Below, piece after piece: positions 1 to 7,735 of a stretch of 64,000 nt of DNA. The notes beneath the pieces were generated by a model, which saw only the letters and a list, made by a program, of their open reading frames with translations, was not told where the DNA came from and did no database searches. The position numbers and the translations under genes are program-made. The DNA lies in NCBI GenBank assembly GCA_000237975.1, contig CP003179.1, positions 1,364,001-1,428,000 on the forward strand, written 5' to 3'. This DNA is from Sulfobacillus acidophilus DSM 10332. GTDB lineage: Bacteria; Bacillota; Sulfobacillia; Sulfobacillales; Sulfobacillaceae. Within the stretch, counting starts at the first letter, position 1. Each line of letters begins with the position of its first letter.

Positions 1-195
1 GCTTTGCCTCCCGAAACCTTACACACCACCGGACTCTCCTGGCAAGTGGAAGAACGCACCATGTTAGAGCTCTATACCATTTGGAAACTGACCGGGGTAC
101 TCGATATGATTACCGAACTGGATGAGGGGCTACACGACATCATGGAAGAAGTGATGGACGACGCGCTGGAAGAAAGCGGGTTTCAAGTCCAGTAA
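1..195 (+). CDS. Probable HdrC1 subunit, 3' end only
   Basis: An open frame enters from the left edge and ends at TAA 193-195, so only about the last 64 residues are visible. The fragment is acidic and probably helical, with no cysteines, so no Fe-S motif can be seen. It lies 23 nt before hdrB1. In sHdr operons the order is C1-B1-A-hyp-C2-B2, and the gene before hdrB1 is normally the ferredoxin-like hdrC1. The assignment rests on position alone, because the two [4Fe-4S] motifs of HdrC would be in the missing upstream part. The true start lies outside the window. Confidence 0.55.
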   Translation, partial: ALPPETLHTTGLSWQVEERTMLELYTIWKLTGVLDMITELDEGLHDIMEEVMDDALEESGFQVQ

Positions 196-218
196 GGACT
201 TGGGAGGAGGATAATCAC

Positions 219-1424
219 ATGGATTCCATCGATTTGCCGATTGTTCGTCGGGGAACCGTACCCGAAACCCAGAGGACCTTTACGCCGGACCCGGAGACGG
301 CGCGAGACGAAGACCTGCGTGAAGCGATTTGGGAGCTGGGCCGGGAAGGCGAATGGATCGTCCAGCCGGTACCCGAGCCCTTTTATGAAGCCAAGACCAA
401 GTATGGCCGGACCAAAAAAATTCCTTTGCAGAAGACCTGGCATCATAAGAGTTGTGGGCAATGCGGTCATATTCCGGGCTATTCGACCTCGATCTTTTGG
501 TTGAATCGCCTGTTGAAATACGATTATTTCGATCCCCGTGACCAAACCTCGTGTACCGCCTGGAACTATTATGCCTCCGCCACCTCGAACCAGGTTGCGC
601 AAGCGGCGGTAGCCATGCGGAATTTCGCGGCCGCGTATGAAACCGGATATTACCCGTTGATTCATTGCGGCACGAGTTTTGGCCACTACAAAGAAGTGCG
701 TCATGAATTGGTGCACGACCATGAGTTGCGGCGCAAAGTGCGGGACGTGATGACCAAATTAGGCCGGCCCTTCGTGATGCCGGAAGAATTGGTGCATTAC
801 AGCGAATGGATGTATGCCATCCGTGATGAGCTCAAAAACCGCCTGGTTTATGATGTCTCTCCGATTACGGCGACGGTTCATCCCGCCTGCCACTATTACA
901 AGCTGCAATCGCAAGATGCCATTTACGACCCGGAGATCTACGGCGGTCAGCGGACGGCAGCCGTTACGGCCGTGGTGCAAGCCCTTGGAGCGCAGGTGGC
1001 GGACTACTCGACGTGGTTTGATTGTTGCGGATTTGGGTTTCGCCACATCTTAGTGCAGCGGGACTTTACCCGCAGTTTCGCCACGCTGCGTAAAATCGAG
1101 GTCATGAAACAAGAAGCCAATCCCGATGTGGTGCTGACGCATGACACCGGCTGCGTCACGTCATTGGATAAGAGCCAGTTTGCCGCCAAAGCGCATCAAC
1201 GGAACGTCGGGGTGCCGGTTATGTCGGAGTCCCAATTTGCGGCGTTGGCGGTCGGGGCCCATCCGTTCCGGGTGGTGCAACTGCATTGGCACGCGACGGA
1301 TTACCGGCCCTTATTGGAAAAGATGGGCATCGACGTCGAGAAGGCGTGGGCGGAGTTCCAAGGGGATCTCAAGCAGTTGGAAAGTGGGGCAATGGAGCAT
1401 CTCACATGGGAAGCGGTGCTCTAA
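219..1424 (+). CDS. hdrB1: sHdrB1, CCG-domain subunit of the sulfur-oxidising Hdr-like complex
   Basis: The 401-residue product resembles the HdrB family, in which CCG domains bind non-cubane iron-sulfur clusters. The C-terminal CCG domain is intact: HPACHYY, then DCCGFGF, then HDTGC. The N-terminal one is eroded: cysteines occur at KSCGQCG, but the expected CC pair reads SCTAW and the last motif reads HCGTS. In the sHdr-LbpA pathway this subunit is thought to take part in oxidising protein-bound sulfane sulfur in the cytoplasm. The ATG at 219 is preceded by a good ribosome site (GGAGGAT). It sits between the hdrC1 remnant and hdrA in one + strand operon. The family call is firm; the B1 numbering follows gene order. 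Confidence 0.85.
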   Translation: MDSIDLPIVRRGTVPETQRTFTPDPETARDEDLREAIWELGREGEWIVQPVPEPFYEAKTKYGRTKKIPLQKTWHHKSCGQCGHIPGYSTSIFWLNRLLKYDYFDPRDQTSCTAWNYYASATSNQVAQAAVAMRNFAAAYETGYYPLIHCGTSFGHYKEVRHELVHDHELRRKVRDVMTKLGRPFVMPEELVHYSEWMYAIRDELKNRLVYDVSPITATVHPACHYYKLQSQDAIYDPEIYGGQRTAAVTAVVQALGAQVADYSTWFDCCGFGFRHILVQRDFTRSFATLRKIEVMKQEANPDVVLTHDTGCVTSLDKSQFAAKAHQRNVGVPVMSESQFAALAVGAHPFRVVQLHWHATDYRPLLEKMGIDVEKAWAEFQGDLKQLESGAMEHLTWEAVL

Positions 1425-1446
1425 TCCTTAGGGGGTGGAACAAGGA

Positions 1447-2511
1447 ATGTCGGCAACGGATCGAATTTTGGTGGTAGGGGCAGGTCCCGCGGGTATTGAA
1501 GCGGCCCGCGGGGCGGCCGATATGGGGCAGCCGGTATTGCTGGTCGAAGCGAAAGCGGAAATCGGGGGGACACCTTACGAGCATTATGCCACGTTGACGC
1601 CCCATTTACATGAGACCCATGAGGCCATGGCCGCCATGGTAGAGGGGATTAAGAACCATCCATTGATTGACTTGCGAACCAATACCCGGGTGGTAGACAG
1701 TGCGGGAGAGGGTGGGCAGTTCCGCGTCACGCTGGAAAATGCGGCGGGCGAGCGCCAGACGGAAGAAGTGGGAGCTGTGGTGATTGCCACCGGTTTTCAG
1801 CACTTTGATCCCGGTCGGGAGACCCAGCTATACGGTTACTACGAATATGATGACGTGATTACGTTGGTTGACGCCGAGCACATGTTTAAACAGGGGCAGG
1901 TGGTACGTCCGTCGACCGGCAAGCCGCCTGAGCGGGTCGCGTTTATCCAATGTGTGGGATCGCGTGATCGGCAGATCGGTAATCAGTGGTGTTCCAAAGT
2001 CTGTTGTGGCATTGCCTCTAAGCAGTCGATCGAGATTAAGCGGATGTTGCCGGACGCGAAAGTCTTTATCTTTTACATTGACATGCGGATGTATGGATTT
2101 TGGGAGGATCAACTCTATTGGAAAGCTCAAGAAGAGTACAAAGTCAATTATATTCGCGGGATTGTCACCGAAGTCATCAAAAAAGGTGACAAGCTGTTAA
2201 TCAAGGGTGAAGACACCACCATGGGGCGGCCAATGGAAGTGCTGATGGATATGGTGATTTTGTCCGTGGGCATGGAACCGTCCGCAGGCACCCGGCAGAT
2301 GGCGGAAATCTTCAATATCCCCAAAGAGTCCCACGGATATTTGGCGACCCAAGGCGAGCCGTTGGATACGGTGACCACCAAGGTACCGGGAATTTTTGTG
2401 GCGGGTGCCGCTGCCGGACCGAAAGATATTGAAGACAGCGTATCGATGGGAGGCGCCGCGGCGATTAAAGCCGTTAGCTATTTGAAGCGGCTCAATCGGA
2501 GCGCTGTCTGA
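1447..2511 (+). CDS. hdrA: sHdrA, FAD- and Fe-S-binding core subunit
   Basis: The 354-residue protein starts with a dinucleotide-binding fold: VGAGPAGIEAARGAADMG, followed by an acidic strand end (VEAK). A later cysteine-rich stretch reads CVGSRDRQIGNQWCSKVCCG, matching the unusual cluster-binding region of sHdrA proteins. The C-terminal GAAAGPKDIEDSVSMGGAAA resembles the second FAD-contact motif of this flavoprotein family. It is shorter than methanogen HdrA, as expected for the sulfur-oxidising type. ATG 1447 is preferred over the in-frame GTG at 1435, because that GTG lies inside the AGGGGG ribosome site that serves 1447. Its stop overlaps the next start (TGATG), implying translational coupling. 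Confidence 0.88.
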   Translation: MSATDRILVVGAGPAGIEAARGAADMGQPVLLVEAKAEIGGTPYEHYATLTPHLHETHEAMAAMVEGIKNHPLIDLRTNTRVVDSAGEGGQFRVTLENAAGERQTEEVGAVVIATGFQHFDPGRETQLYGYYEYDDVITLVDAEHMFKQGQVVRPSTGKPPERVAFIQCVGSRDRQIGNQWCSKVCCGIASKQSIEIKRMLPDAKVFIFYIDMRMYGFWEDQLYWKAQEEYKVNYIRGIVTEVIKKGDKLLIKGEDTTMGRPMEVLMDMVILSVGMEPSAGTRQMAEIFNIPKESHGYLATQGEPLDTVTTKVPGIFVAGAAAGPKDIEDSVSMGGAAAIKAVSYLKRLNRSAV

Positions 2512-3224
2512 TGGCCACCACCGTCATCGATGCGGAAGCCCTCAAAGAGTTTCTGGACAAGGCCGATTTACCTGCCGATTATCTGGCTCGGCTATCACAG
2601 GAATTGGCCGGGCGTCACGCGGCGGCTCGCCTACCGCTGACCGATTGGGCGCAACTCTGGCACAAAGCGCCTGTGGTGCGGCGGATTAGCGAACCGGAAC
2701 GTCAACGGTGGGAACCGCGCTTAACGACGGTGCTACCGGCCCTTTGGCAAGGCCAAGTGGGGGCGTTATGGGACCTTTTGGATCCAAAAGAGACGGCCCC
2801 GGCTTGGTTGGCCGACTGGGGGACCTATTGGGCCCATTTGGCTCACCCCCAGTTGCCCTGGTGGGCGCGTTGGGTCTATCGCCCGGATAGTCGGACGGGG
2901 GCGCTCCTGTTGGTGGTCGACGATGTGGAACGCTTCAATCCGGACCTGGCCGGTCCGGTACTCTATCAGCGAATTGCGGAAGCGGTCAGTTTTTTGGGGG
3001 CTGTCCTTGATTCAACTCACCAACTGGATGCCGTCGATGAGATGTTTCGGCCGATGGTGGCCTTAGCCATCATCTATGCCGTCTATATGTTCACCATGGC
3101 GTCCTGGAAAATGACCGAGGAATTTACGCAAGTGCTGCCATCCTTTCCGAGTGTTGTACGTATTCTGTTGGGGCTGACCAGATGGGAGGGGAAATCCATT
3201 GGCCCAAAAAGCGAAACCGATTGA
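2511..3224 (+). CDS. Conserved-position hypothetical protein of the sHdr operon
   Basis: A 237-residue protein with no motif I recognise. It is rich in Trp (many between residues 45 and 130) and Ala/Leu. It has one moderately hydrophobic stretch near residues 180-205 (MVALAIIYAVYMFTMASW), perhaps membrane-facing or buried. There are no cysteines. It begins at the ATG overlapping the hdrA stop and ends inside the next gene (26-nt overlap). sHdr operons usually carry an unassigned gene between hdrA and hdrC2, and this occupies that slot. Function unknown; a structural or assembly role in the complex is only a guess. Confidence 0.8.
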   Translation: MATTVIDAEALKEFLDKADLPADYLARLSQELAGRHAAARLPLTDWAQLWHKAPVVRRISEPERQRWEPRLTTVLPALWQGQVGALWDLLDPKETAPAWLADWGTYWAHLAHPQLPWWARWVYRPDSRTGALLLVVDDVERFNPDLAGPVLYQRIAEAVSFLGAVLDSTHQLDAVDEMFRPMVALAIIYAVYMFTMASWKMTEEFTQVLPSFPSVVRILLGLTRWEGKSIGPKSETD

Positions 3225-4479
3225 ACTCGAAGTTGCCATGGTCGACGGCATACCCTTAAACGGGTCGTGGAACCGTATGTTTGAGCCACGGGCGATTTCG
3301 GAGTATGACTTGTCGGTGTTACAAGAGATCACCGCCATTCCCGGGGCGGAATCGCTCGCCAATTGCTATCAATGCGGTAAATGCACGGCGGTTTGTCCCG
3401 TCGAAACGGCCGGCGGCGATTACTCGCCGCGTAAAGTATTTCGCCGAACGCAACTGGGGATCGATTTAATGGACAGCCGCGACTTATGGCTTTGCACCAC
3501 CTGCTCGAATTGTTTGCGGGTCTGCCCGAAAGAAGTCAACATGATTCACATCATGCCCGCGGTGCGGGAAAAAGCCGTCATGGACGGCAATGCCCCTCAA
3601 GAGTTACTGACCGCATTCGAAAACACCGCCCGTTACGGAAACCCGCTCGGGGAACCCCCGCGCAAACGGGCGGAGTGGACCAAAGAAGCCGGGGTGCCGG
3701 TCTCGATCATGAGTCAGCGGAAGGCACCGGTGGATGTCCTGTGGTTTGTCGAATGCTATCCGGCTTATCACCCTCGCGGCAAAGACGCCTCGGTCGCGTT
3801 GGCGCGCATCTTCAATGCGTTGCAAGTCGATTTCGGGATTCTCGGCACGGAAGAAAAGTGTTCTGGAGACTCCCAACGGATGGCCGGTGAGGCGGGCCTG
3901 TTTGAAATGCTGGCCGAGCATAACATCAAAATGTTATCGAAATATGAGTTTAACCAGATTGTCGTGACCGATCCCCATGCGTTTAACGCGTTTCGCCACG
4001 AGTATCCCAAATTTGGCGGGGAATGGGAGACGCTCCACTACACGCAATTTTTGGCCACCCGCATTCCCGATATGGTGTTTAAGACGCCCATCAACCGCCG
4101 GGTGACGTTTCATGACCCCTGTTATTTAGGGCGGCATAATGGCGAATATGAAGCGCCGCGGCAACTCTTGCAGGCGATTCCGGGGTTGGAACTGGTCGAA
4201 ATGGGGCGTTGCCGCGAAAACTCCTATTGCTGTGGGGGCGGCGGCGGCGGCATGTGGATGGATAGCTTCACCTCCCAGCATTTGACGATGCGCCTGTCCG
4301 AACGGCGGGTGCTGGAGGCTTTGGAATATGGGGCGGAAATTTTGGCGGTGACCTGTCCGTATGAAGTGTCCCGCTTTGAAGATGCCGTAAAGTCGACAGG
4401 CAATGCCGGCCGATTAGCCGTCATGGACATTGCGGAGCTCTTGGCGCAGTCGATGGACTTGGTTCCGGTCACGGTTTAA
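3199..4479 (+). CDS. hdrC2B2: Fused sHdrC2-HdrB2 (HdrD-like) Fe-S protein
   Basis: A 426-residue fusion. Residues 50-115 form a HdrC-like module with two [4Fe-4S] motifs (C56-C59-C62-C66P and C99-C102-C105-C109P). Two HdrB-like CCG domains follow: the first is degenerate (VECYPAYHP, EEKCSGD, TDPH) and the second complete (HDPCYLGRHN, YCCGGGGGGMW, TCPYEV). In many sulfur oxidisers C2 and B2 are separate genes; here they are one frame. The TTG start at 3199 has GGGAGGGG eight bases upstream, and the frame overlaps the previous gene by 26 nt. The product should be cytoplasmic, part of the sHdr complex passing electrons from sulfur oxidation. It is clearly paralogous to the C-terminal half of the membrane protein at 9463. 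Confidence 0.85.
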   Translation: MAQKAKPIELEVAMVDGIPLNGSWNRMFEPRAISEYDLSVLQEITAIPGAESLANCYQCGKCTAVCPVETAGGDYSPRKVFRRTQLGIDLMDSRDLWLCTTCSNCLRVCPKEVNMIHIMPAVREKAVMDGNAPQELLTAFENTARYGNPLGEPPRKRAEWTKEAGVPVSIMSQRKAPVDVLWFVECYPAYHPRGKDASVALARIFNALQVDFGILGTEEKCSGDSQRMAGEAGLFEMLAEHNIKMLSKYEFNQIVVTDPHAFNAFRHEYPKFGGEWETLHYTQFLATRIPDMVFKTPINRRVTFHDPCYLGRHNGEYEAPRQLLQAIPGLELVEMGRCRENSYCCGGGGGGMWMDSFTSQHLTMRLSERRVLEALEYGAEILAVTCPYEVSRFEDAVKSTGNAGRLAVMDIAELLAQSMDLVPVTV

Positions 4480-4524
4480 ATAAGAACATCAGGGGATCTC
4501 AGGATCTAAGGAGGAACGTCACAC

Positions 4525-4965
4525 GTGAGCGAGATTAATGGATGCCGATTACCGGATGACCTTTATTATTGGCCGGATAAACATGTATGGGCCCGCCCGG
4601 ACCATGACGGGACCATCTGGGTCGGTATGACGGATGTGGCTCAGTCGCTGGCCGGGAAAATCGTGGTCGTCAATTTGCGGTCGCTCGGGAAAACCTTGGC
4701 CCGCGGGAAAAGTGCGGGGACCGTGGAAAGCGGGAAATGGGTGGGATCGATCGCGACACCGGTCGCCGGAGAGGTGATTGCCGTCAACGAGCGTCTGAAA
4801 TCAACACCGACGCTCATCAACGACGATCCGTACGGCGAGGGGTGGATGATTCATGTGCGCCCGACAAATTGGGAAGTCGACCGCGCGGAACTGGTCACCG
4901 GCGAAAACGGTATTCGGCAATATCAAGAGAAGCTCTCACGCGAAGGAATTTCGTGTCAGCACTAA
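4525..4965 (+). CDS. lbpA: LbpA1, GcvH-like lipoate-binding protein
   Basis: A 146-residue GcvH-fold protein. The lipoylation hairpin is visible as VESGKWVGSIATP, with Lys71 as the predicted attachment site, followed by GEVIAVNE and DDPYGEGWMI, both typical of H-protein-like folds. In sHdr operons such proteins (LbpA) carry sulfur intermediates on lipoamide instead of serving glycine cleavage, and no glycine-cleavage gene is present here. The GTG start at 4525 follows AAGGAGG. A 45-nt gap precedes it, containing a short tandem GGATCT repeat. It is paralogous to the next gene. Sulfur role is inferred from context plus family knowledge. Confidence 0.9.
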   Translation: MSEINGCRLPDDLYYWPDKHVWARPDHDGTIWVGMTDVAQSLAGKIVVVNLRSLGKTLARGKSAGTVESGKWVGSIATPVAGEVIAVNERLKSTPTLINDDPYGEGWMIHVRPTNWEVDRAELVTGENGIRQYQEKLSREGISCQH

Positions 4966-4995
4966 TGGGGGACCCCGTGTGAAGGGGGGAGCAGG

Positions 4996-5463
4996 ATGGC
5001 CTACGTTTTGGGATGCGAATTACCGGAAGGTCTTTGGTTTCAAGTCGCACAAGACGTGTGGGTGAAGCCGCTGGAGGACGGCAGCGTGCGGGTCGGGATG
5101 ACCGATCCGGCACAGACCCGGGCGGGCCGCTTGTTAACCATGCAGGTGCGCGTCGGCAAAACGGTAGCGGTGGGCAAAAACCTGGCCACGGTGGAGTCGG
5201 GTAAATGGGTCGGCCCCATCCCGGCGCCGTTGCCGGGAAAAATTGTCGAGGCGAATCCGGTGGTGCTAAATAACCCGAACATCATTAATCGGGACCCCTA
5301 TGGCGAAGGTTGGGTTCTTCGATTGCAACCGACCGTGACCTTCGACCAATGGGAAAGCATGGGATTAGTGACGGGGCCGGTTGCCGTGGAGCAATACCGG
5401 GAGAAGCTGAAAGCGGAAAATCTCACCTGTCTTCGCTGTGCGGATGTCATCGAGGAGGATTAA
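4996..5463 (+). CDS. lbpA2: LbpA2, second lipoate-binding protein, with a C-terminal CxxC
   Basis: A 155-residue paralogue of LbpA1. The lipoyl motif is VESGKWVGPIPAP with Lys70 as the predicted lipoylated residue, and the NRDPYGEGWVLRL block is conserved. It differs at the C terminus, which ends in a CLRCADVIEED tail with a CxxC pair; LbpA1 has one cysteine there. The tail could bind metal, form a disulfide or handle persulfide; nothing in the sequence decides which. ATG 4996 follows GGGGGGAGCAGG. The next gene starts one base after its stop. Two lbpA copies in an sHdr locus suggest divided roles. Confidence 0.88.
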   Translation: MAYVLGCELPEGLWFQVAQDVWVKPLEDGSVRVGMTDPAQTRAGRLLTMQVRVGKTVAVGKNLATVESGKWVGPIPAPLPGKIVEANPVVLNNPNIINRDPYGEGWVLRLQPTVTFDQWESMGLVTGPVAVEQYREKLKAENLTCLRCADVIEED

Positions 5464-5464
5464 C

Positions 5465-6526
5465 GTGCGCTACCTTAATTTAGGCTACGTCTCCGCGCCG
5501 TGGTCGCAATCGGTCTATCATGCGCTGGCGGAACGGCTTAAGCCCGGCGATCCGGTGACGCTGGTGACGGTCAGTCCCCAAACGCCTTATGTCTGTGTCG
5601 GGTATCACCAAGTGGCAAGCCGCGAAATCGACCGGGCCTATTGCGAATCGGAAGGCATATTGGTGGGGCGCCGGAAAGTGGGTGGGGGCGCCGTATGGCT
5701 GGATGAAGACCAGATATTTTGGCATCTTCTATTGCCCGGGTCATCTCTTTCGGTAGAGGCGTTATATCGGTCGATGCTTGTGGCGCCGGTTAGGGCCTAC
5801 CGTCGCCTCGGCATATCCGCCGAGCACCGGCCGGTCAATGATCTGGTGGTCGGTCCGCGCAAAATCGGAGGCACCGGGGCTGCCACGATTGGTCAAACCT
5901 TGGTTTTGGTCGGGAGTCTGATGATGGACTTTGACGTCCAACAAATGTCGCGCGTACTGAAGGTACCGTCGGAGAAATTCCGTGACAAATTGGTCCAAAG
6001 TCTGGAGGATTACATGACCACCGTGCGGCGGGAGCTGGGTGACCGGATGCCAAGCCGCGAAGAGGCGACCCGCGTGTTGGTCGAATCCTTTGCCGAGGTC
6101 CTCAACGAGCCGATCGAACCGGATCAATTGAGTCCTGACGAATGGCTGGCGGTCCGGCAAGAGGCCGATGCCCTCTTTGACCCGGCGTTTGTCTATCGAG
6201 ACGAAGGGTGGATTCAGCCCGGCGTCAAGATTCGGGATGGGGTGCGGCTTTGGGAAGGTGTGACCAAGGCGCCCGGCGGTCTGATTCGGGCGATATGGCG
6301 GGAAGCGGACGGCCGGTTTGACGATGTGGTGTTAAGCGGCGACTTCTTTATCGAGCCGCCGGAAACCTTAGAGGTTTTTCGGCGGACCCTACTGGGTCGG
6401 CCGGCGAATGCGGAGGAAGCGGCCGGGTGCTGGGACCAGGTGGCATCGCACGCGCTGACGCCGGGATTGACCCGGGATCATGTTCTCGCGGCCTTTTCGA
6501 CCAAATCGCCATTAGTGGTGACGTAG
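5465..6526 (+). CDS. Lipoate-protein ligase sLpl(AB) dedicated to LbpA
   Basis: A 353-residue biotin/lipoate ligase-fold protein. The lipoate pocket motif reads GRRKVGGGAVW (residues about 72-82) and the catalytic-lysine region reads GPRKIGGTGAAT (about 128-139). The C-terminal part (WEGVTKAPGGLIRA, VLSGDFFIEPPE) resembles the LplB accessory domain, so the protein looks like a fused LplA-LplB, as described for sulfur-oxidiser sLpl(AB) enzymes. It would attach lipoate or octanoate to LbpA1 and LbpA2. The GTG at 5465 is chosen because GAGGAGG precedes it and it starts just after the lbpA2 stop; an upstream in-frame GTG at 5438 would overlap lbpA2. Lipoyl synthase genes are not in the window. 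Confidence 0.87.
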   Translation: MRYLNLGYVSAPWSQSVYHALAERLKPGDPVTLVTVSPQTPYVCVGYHQVASREIDRAYCESEGILVGRRKVGGGAVWLDEDQIFWHLLLPGSSLSVEALYRSMLVAPVRAYRRLGISAEHRPVNDLVVGPRKIGGTGAATIGQTLVLVGSLMMDFDVQQMSRVLKVPSEKFRDKLVQSLEDYMTTVRRELGDRMPSREEATRVLVESFAEVLNEPIEPDQLSPDEWLAVRQEADALFDPAFVYRDEGWIQPGVKIRDGVRLWEGVTKAPGGLIRAIWREADGRFDDVVLSGDFFIEPPETLEVFRRTLLGRPANAEEAAGCWDQVASHALTPGLTRDHVLAAFSTKSPLVVT

Positions 6527-6565
6527 CGAAAAAATTATCGAAAAATACCGAAGGAGGCGGCAAGT

Positions 6566-6805
6566 GTGGCAACCGAAAATGTCACGTTAGTGGTAGATGC
6601 CAAGGGATTAGCCTGTCCCATGCCCGTATTCAAGGCCAAAAAAGGATTGCAGTCGGTCCAAATCGGGGAGGTGGTCGAGGTCCTAAGCACCGATCCCGGT
6701 TCGGTGGCGGATTTTAAGGCTTTTGCCAATTCGACCGGGCATGAACTATTGCTTTCCGAGCAAGACGGAACCGTTTACCGGTTTCTCTTGCGGCGGGCGA
6801 AATAA
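6566..6805 (+). CDS. tusA: TusA sulfurtransferase
   Basis: A 79-residue protein with the TusA signature GLACPMPVFKAKKGL; Cys17 is the persulfide-carrying residue. TusA proteins move sulfane sulfur between enzymes in the cytoplasm. In sulfur oxidisers they feed sHdr or reverse Dsr systems, unlike the tRNA-thiolation role in E. coli. The GTG at 6566 follows AAGGAGG. The gene lies 39 nt after the lipoate ligase and 17 nt before dsrE in the same operon, the usual sulfur-delivery pairing. Confidence 0.93.
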   Translation: MATENVTLVVDAKGLACPMPVFKAKKGLQSVQIGEVVEVLSTDPGSVADFKAFANSTGHELLLSEQDGTVYRFLLRRAK

Positions 6806-6822
6806 GAAAGGGGGCTAGTCGA

Positions 6823-7200
6823 ATGGATGAGACCAAAAAGTACTTGTATTTGGTAACGCATGGGGTTGAATCCCCCGAACGGTCCGCGTCGCCGTTTTTC
6901 TTGGCGACGACCGCGGCCCTGATGGATCATGAATCGACCATGGTATTTACGGCCACGGCCTCCGGGTTGTTGAAAAAGGGAGTGGCGGAAACCATCCGGA
7001 TGAAAACGGGGGGGGATGGCGCCACATTAGACTTCTTCATTAATCAAGCTCGAGAAGCCGGTGTGCGGTTTTATGTCTGTGCCCCGTCGCTAGACCTCGT
7101 TGGTTGCACCGTGGAAGACCTGATTGAAATAGATGGAGTCGTTGGGGGCACCGCGCTGAACGAGATGGCCGGTGAAGCGGATGTGGTCATTTCTTTTTAG
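6823..7200 (+). CDS. dsrE: DsrE-family sulfur carrier
   Basis: A 125-residue DsrE/DsrF-fold protein. It opens with the typical strand KYLYLVTHG and contains two cysteines near the C-terminal half: Cys86 in FYVCAPS and Cys95 in LVGCTVEDL. One of these is the likely persulfide residue. DsrE3-type proteins exchange sulfur with TusA and, in sHdr organisms, help route it to the Hdr-like complex. ATG 6823 follows AAGGGGG. Its 3' end overlaps the next frame by about 29 nt. Family assignment is good; the subclass is not certain by eye. Confidence 0.87.
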   Translation: MDETKKYLYLVTHGVESPERSASPFFLATTAALMDHESTMVFTATASGLLKKGVAETIRMKTGGDGATLDFFINQAREAGVRFYVCAPSLDLVGCTVEDLIEIDGVVGGTALNEMAGEADVVISF

Positions 7201-7735
7201 TCCCCGATCGAGCACGGGTGATGCGGCGCGGGAGTCCGAGTGGGTGGAGCTGTGGCGGCACATACACCGGACACCCGCCAACCCCGGGGACTTGCGGCGC
7301 ATTGTCGCCTTGCCCCAAACGCCGTGGATTGCTCGCTGGAATCTTTTGACGGAAGCCGTCGTTGGTTGGCTAGGGCCCGATTCTGGGACCACGATTTGGA
7401 TACCCGAGACGATTCCCGGGTCGCTATGGGTCGCTGCCCACGCCGGAATTTTCCATCAGGGCCTGGTTGGTTGGGGCGAGGGGCCGGTGGGTCTGGCGGC
7501 TCGGGAACGGAGCAACCAATGGTTTGAGGGCCTTTCTGCGGAATCCGAATTACCCTACCCGGTACGGCAGATTTTGGCCATTCCCGTGCTGGTCGCCGGG
7601 CAACTAGCGCTGGTGTGGGAAGTTCGCCATCGCCAACCCGATGGATTGGGGCTGGTGGAAGCGGAAGAGCTGGTACAAATTGCGGCCCTGATGAGTGAGG
7701 AATTAAAACAGGAACAAATGGGGGGACATCGATGA
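7172..7735 (+). CDS. Hypothetical protein, possibly GAF-like
   Basis: A 187-residue protein I do not recognise with confidence. The middle and end (IWIPETIPGSLWVAAHAG, then LAIPVLVAGQLALVWEVRH, then a C-terminal helix) recall a GAF sensor domain, which would suit a small-molecule sensor, but no diagnostic motif is visible. The start is uncertain: GTG 7172 and ATG 7181 are both possible and neither has a strong ribosome site. It overlaps dsrE at its 5' end and etfB by 4 nt at its 3' end, so it is embedded in the sulfur operon and probably co-translated. A regulatory role is speculation. Confidence 0.65.
   Translation: MKRMWSFLFSPRSSTGDAARESEWVELWRHIHRTPANPGDLRRIVALPQTPWIARWNLLTEAVVGWLGPDSGTTIWIPETIPGSLWVAAHAGIFHQGLVGWGEGPVGLAARERSNQWFEGLSAESELPYPVRQILAIPVLVAGQLALVWEVRHRQPDGLGLVEAEELVQIAALMSEELKQEQMGGHR

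Noticed and set aside
183-722. A long - strand frame (179 codons) opposite hdrB1.
   Set aside because: It is antisense to a clear Fe-S protein and its composition is that of a shadow frame. The same applies to other long antisense frames, for example 22041-23036 opposite the transposase and 11548-12243 opposite mutS2.
1447-2511. hdrA as a selenoprotein, since some HdrA proteins contain selenocysteine and selD is nearby.
   Set aside because: The cysteine positions are encoded by ordinary TGT codons and no in-frame TGA occurs.
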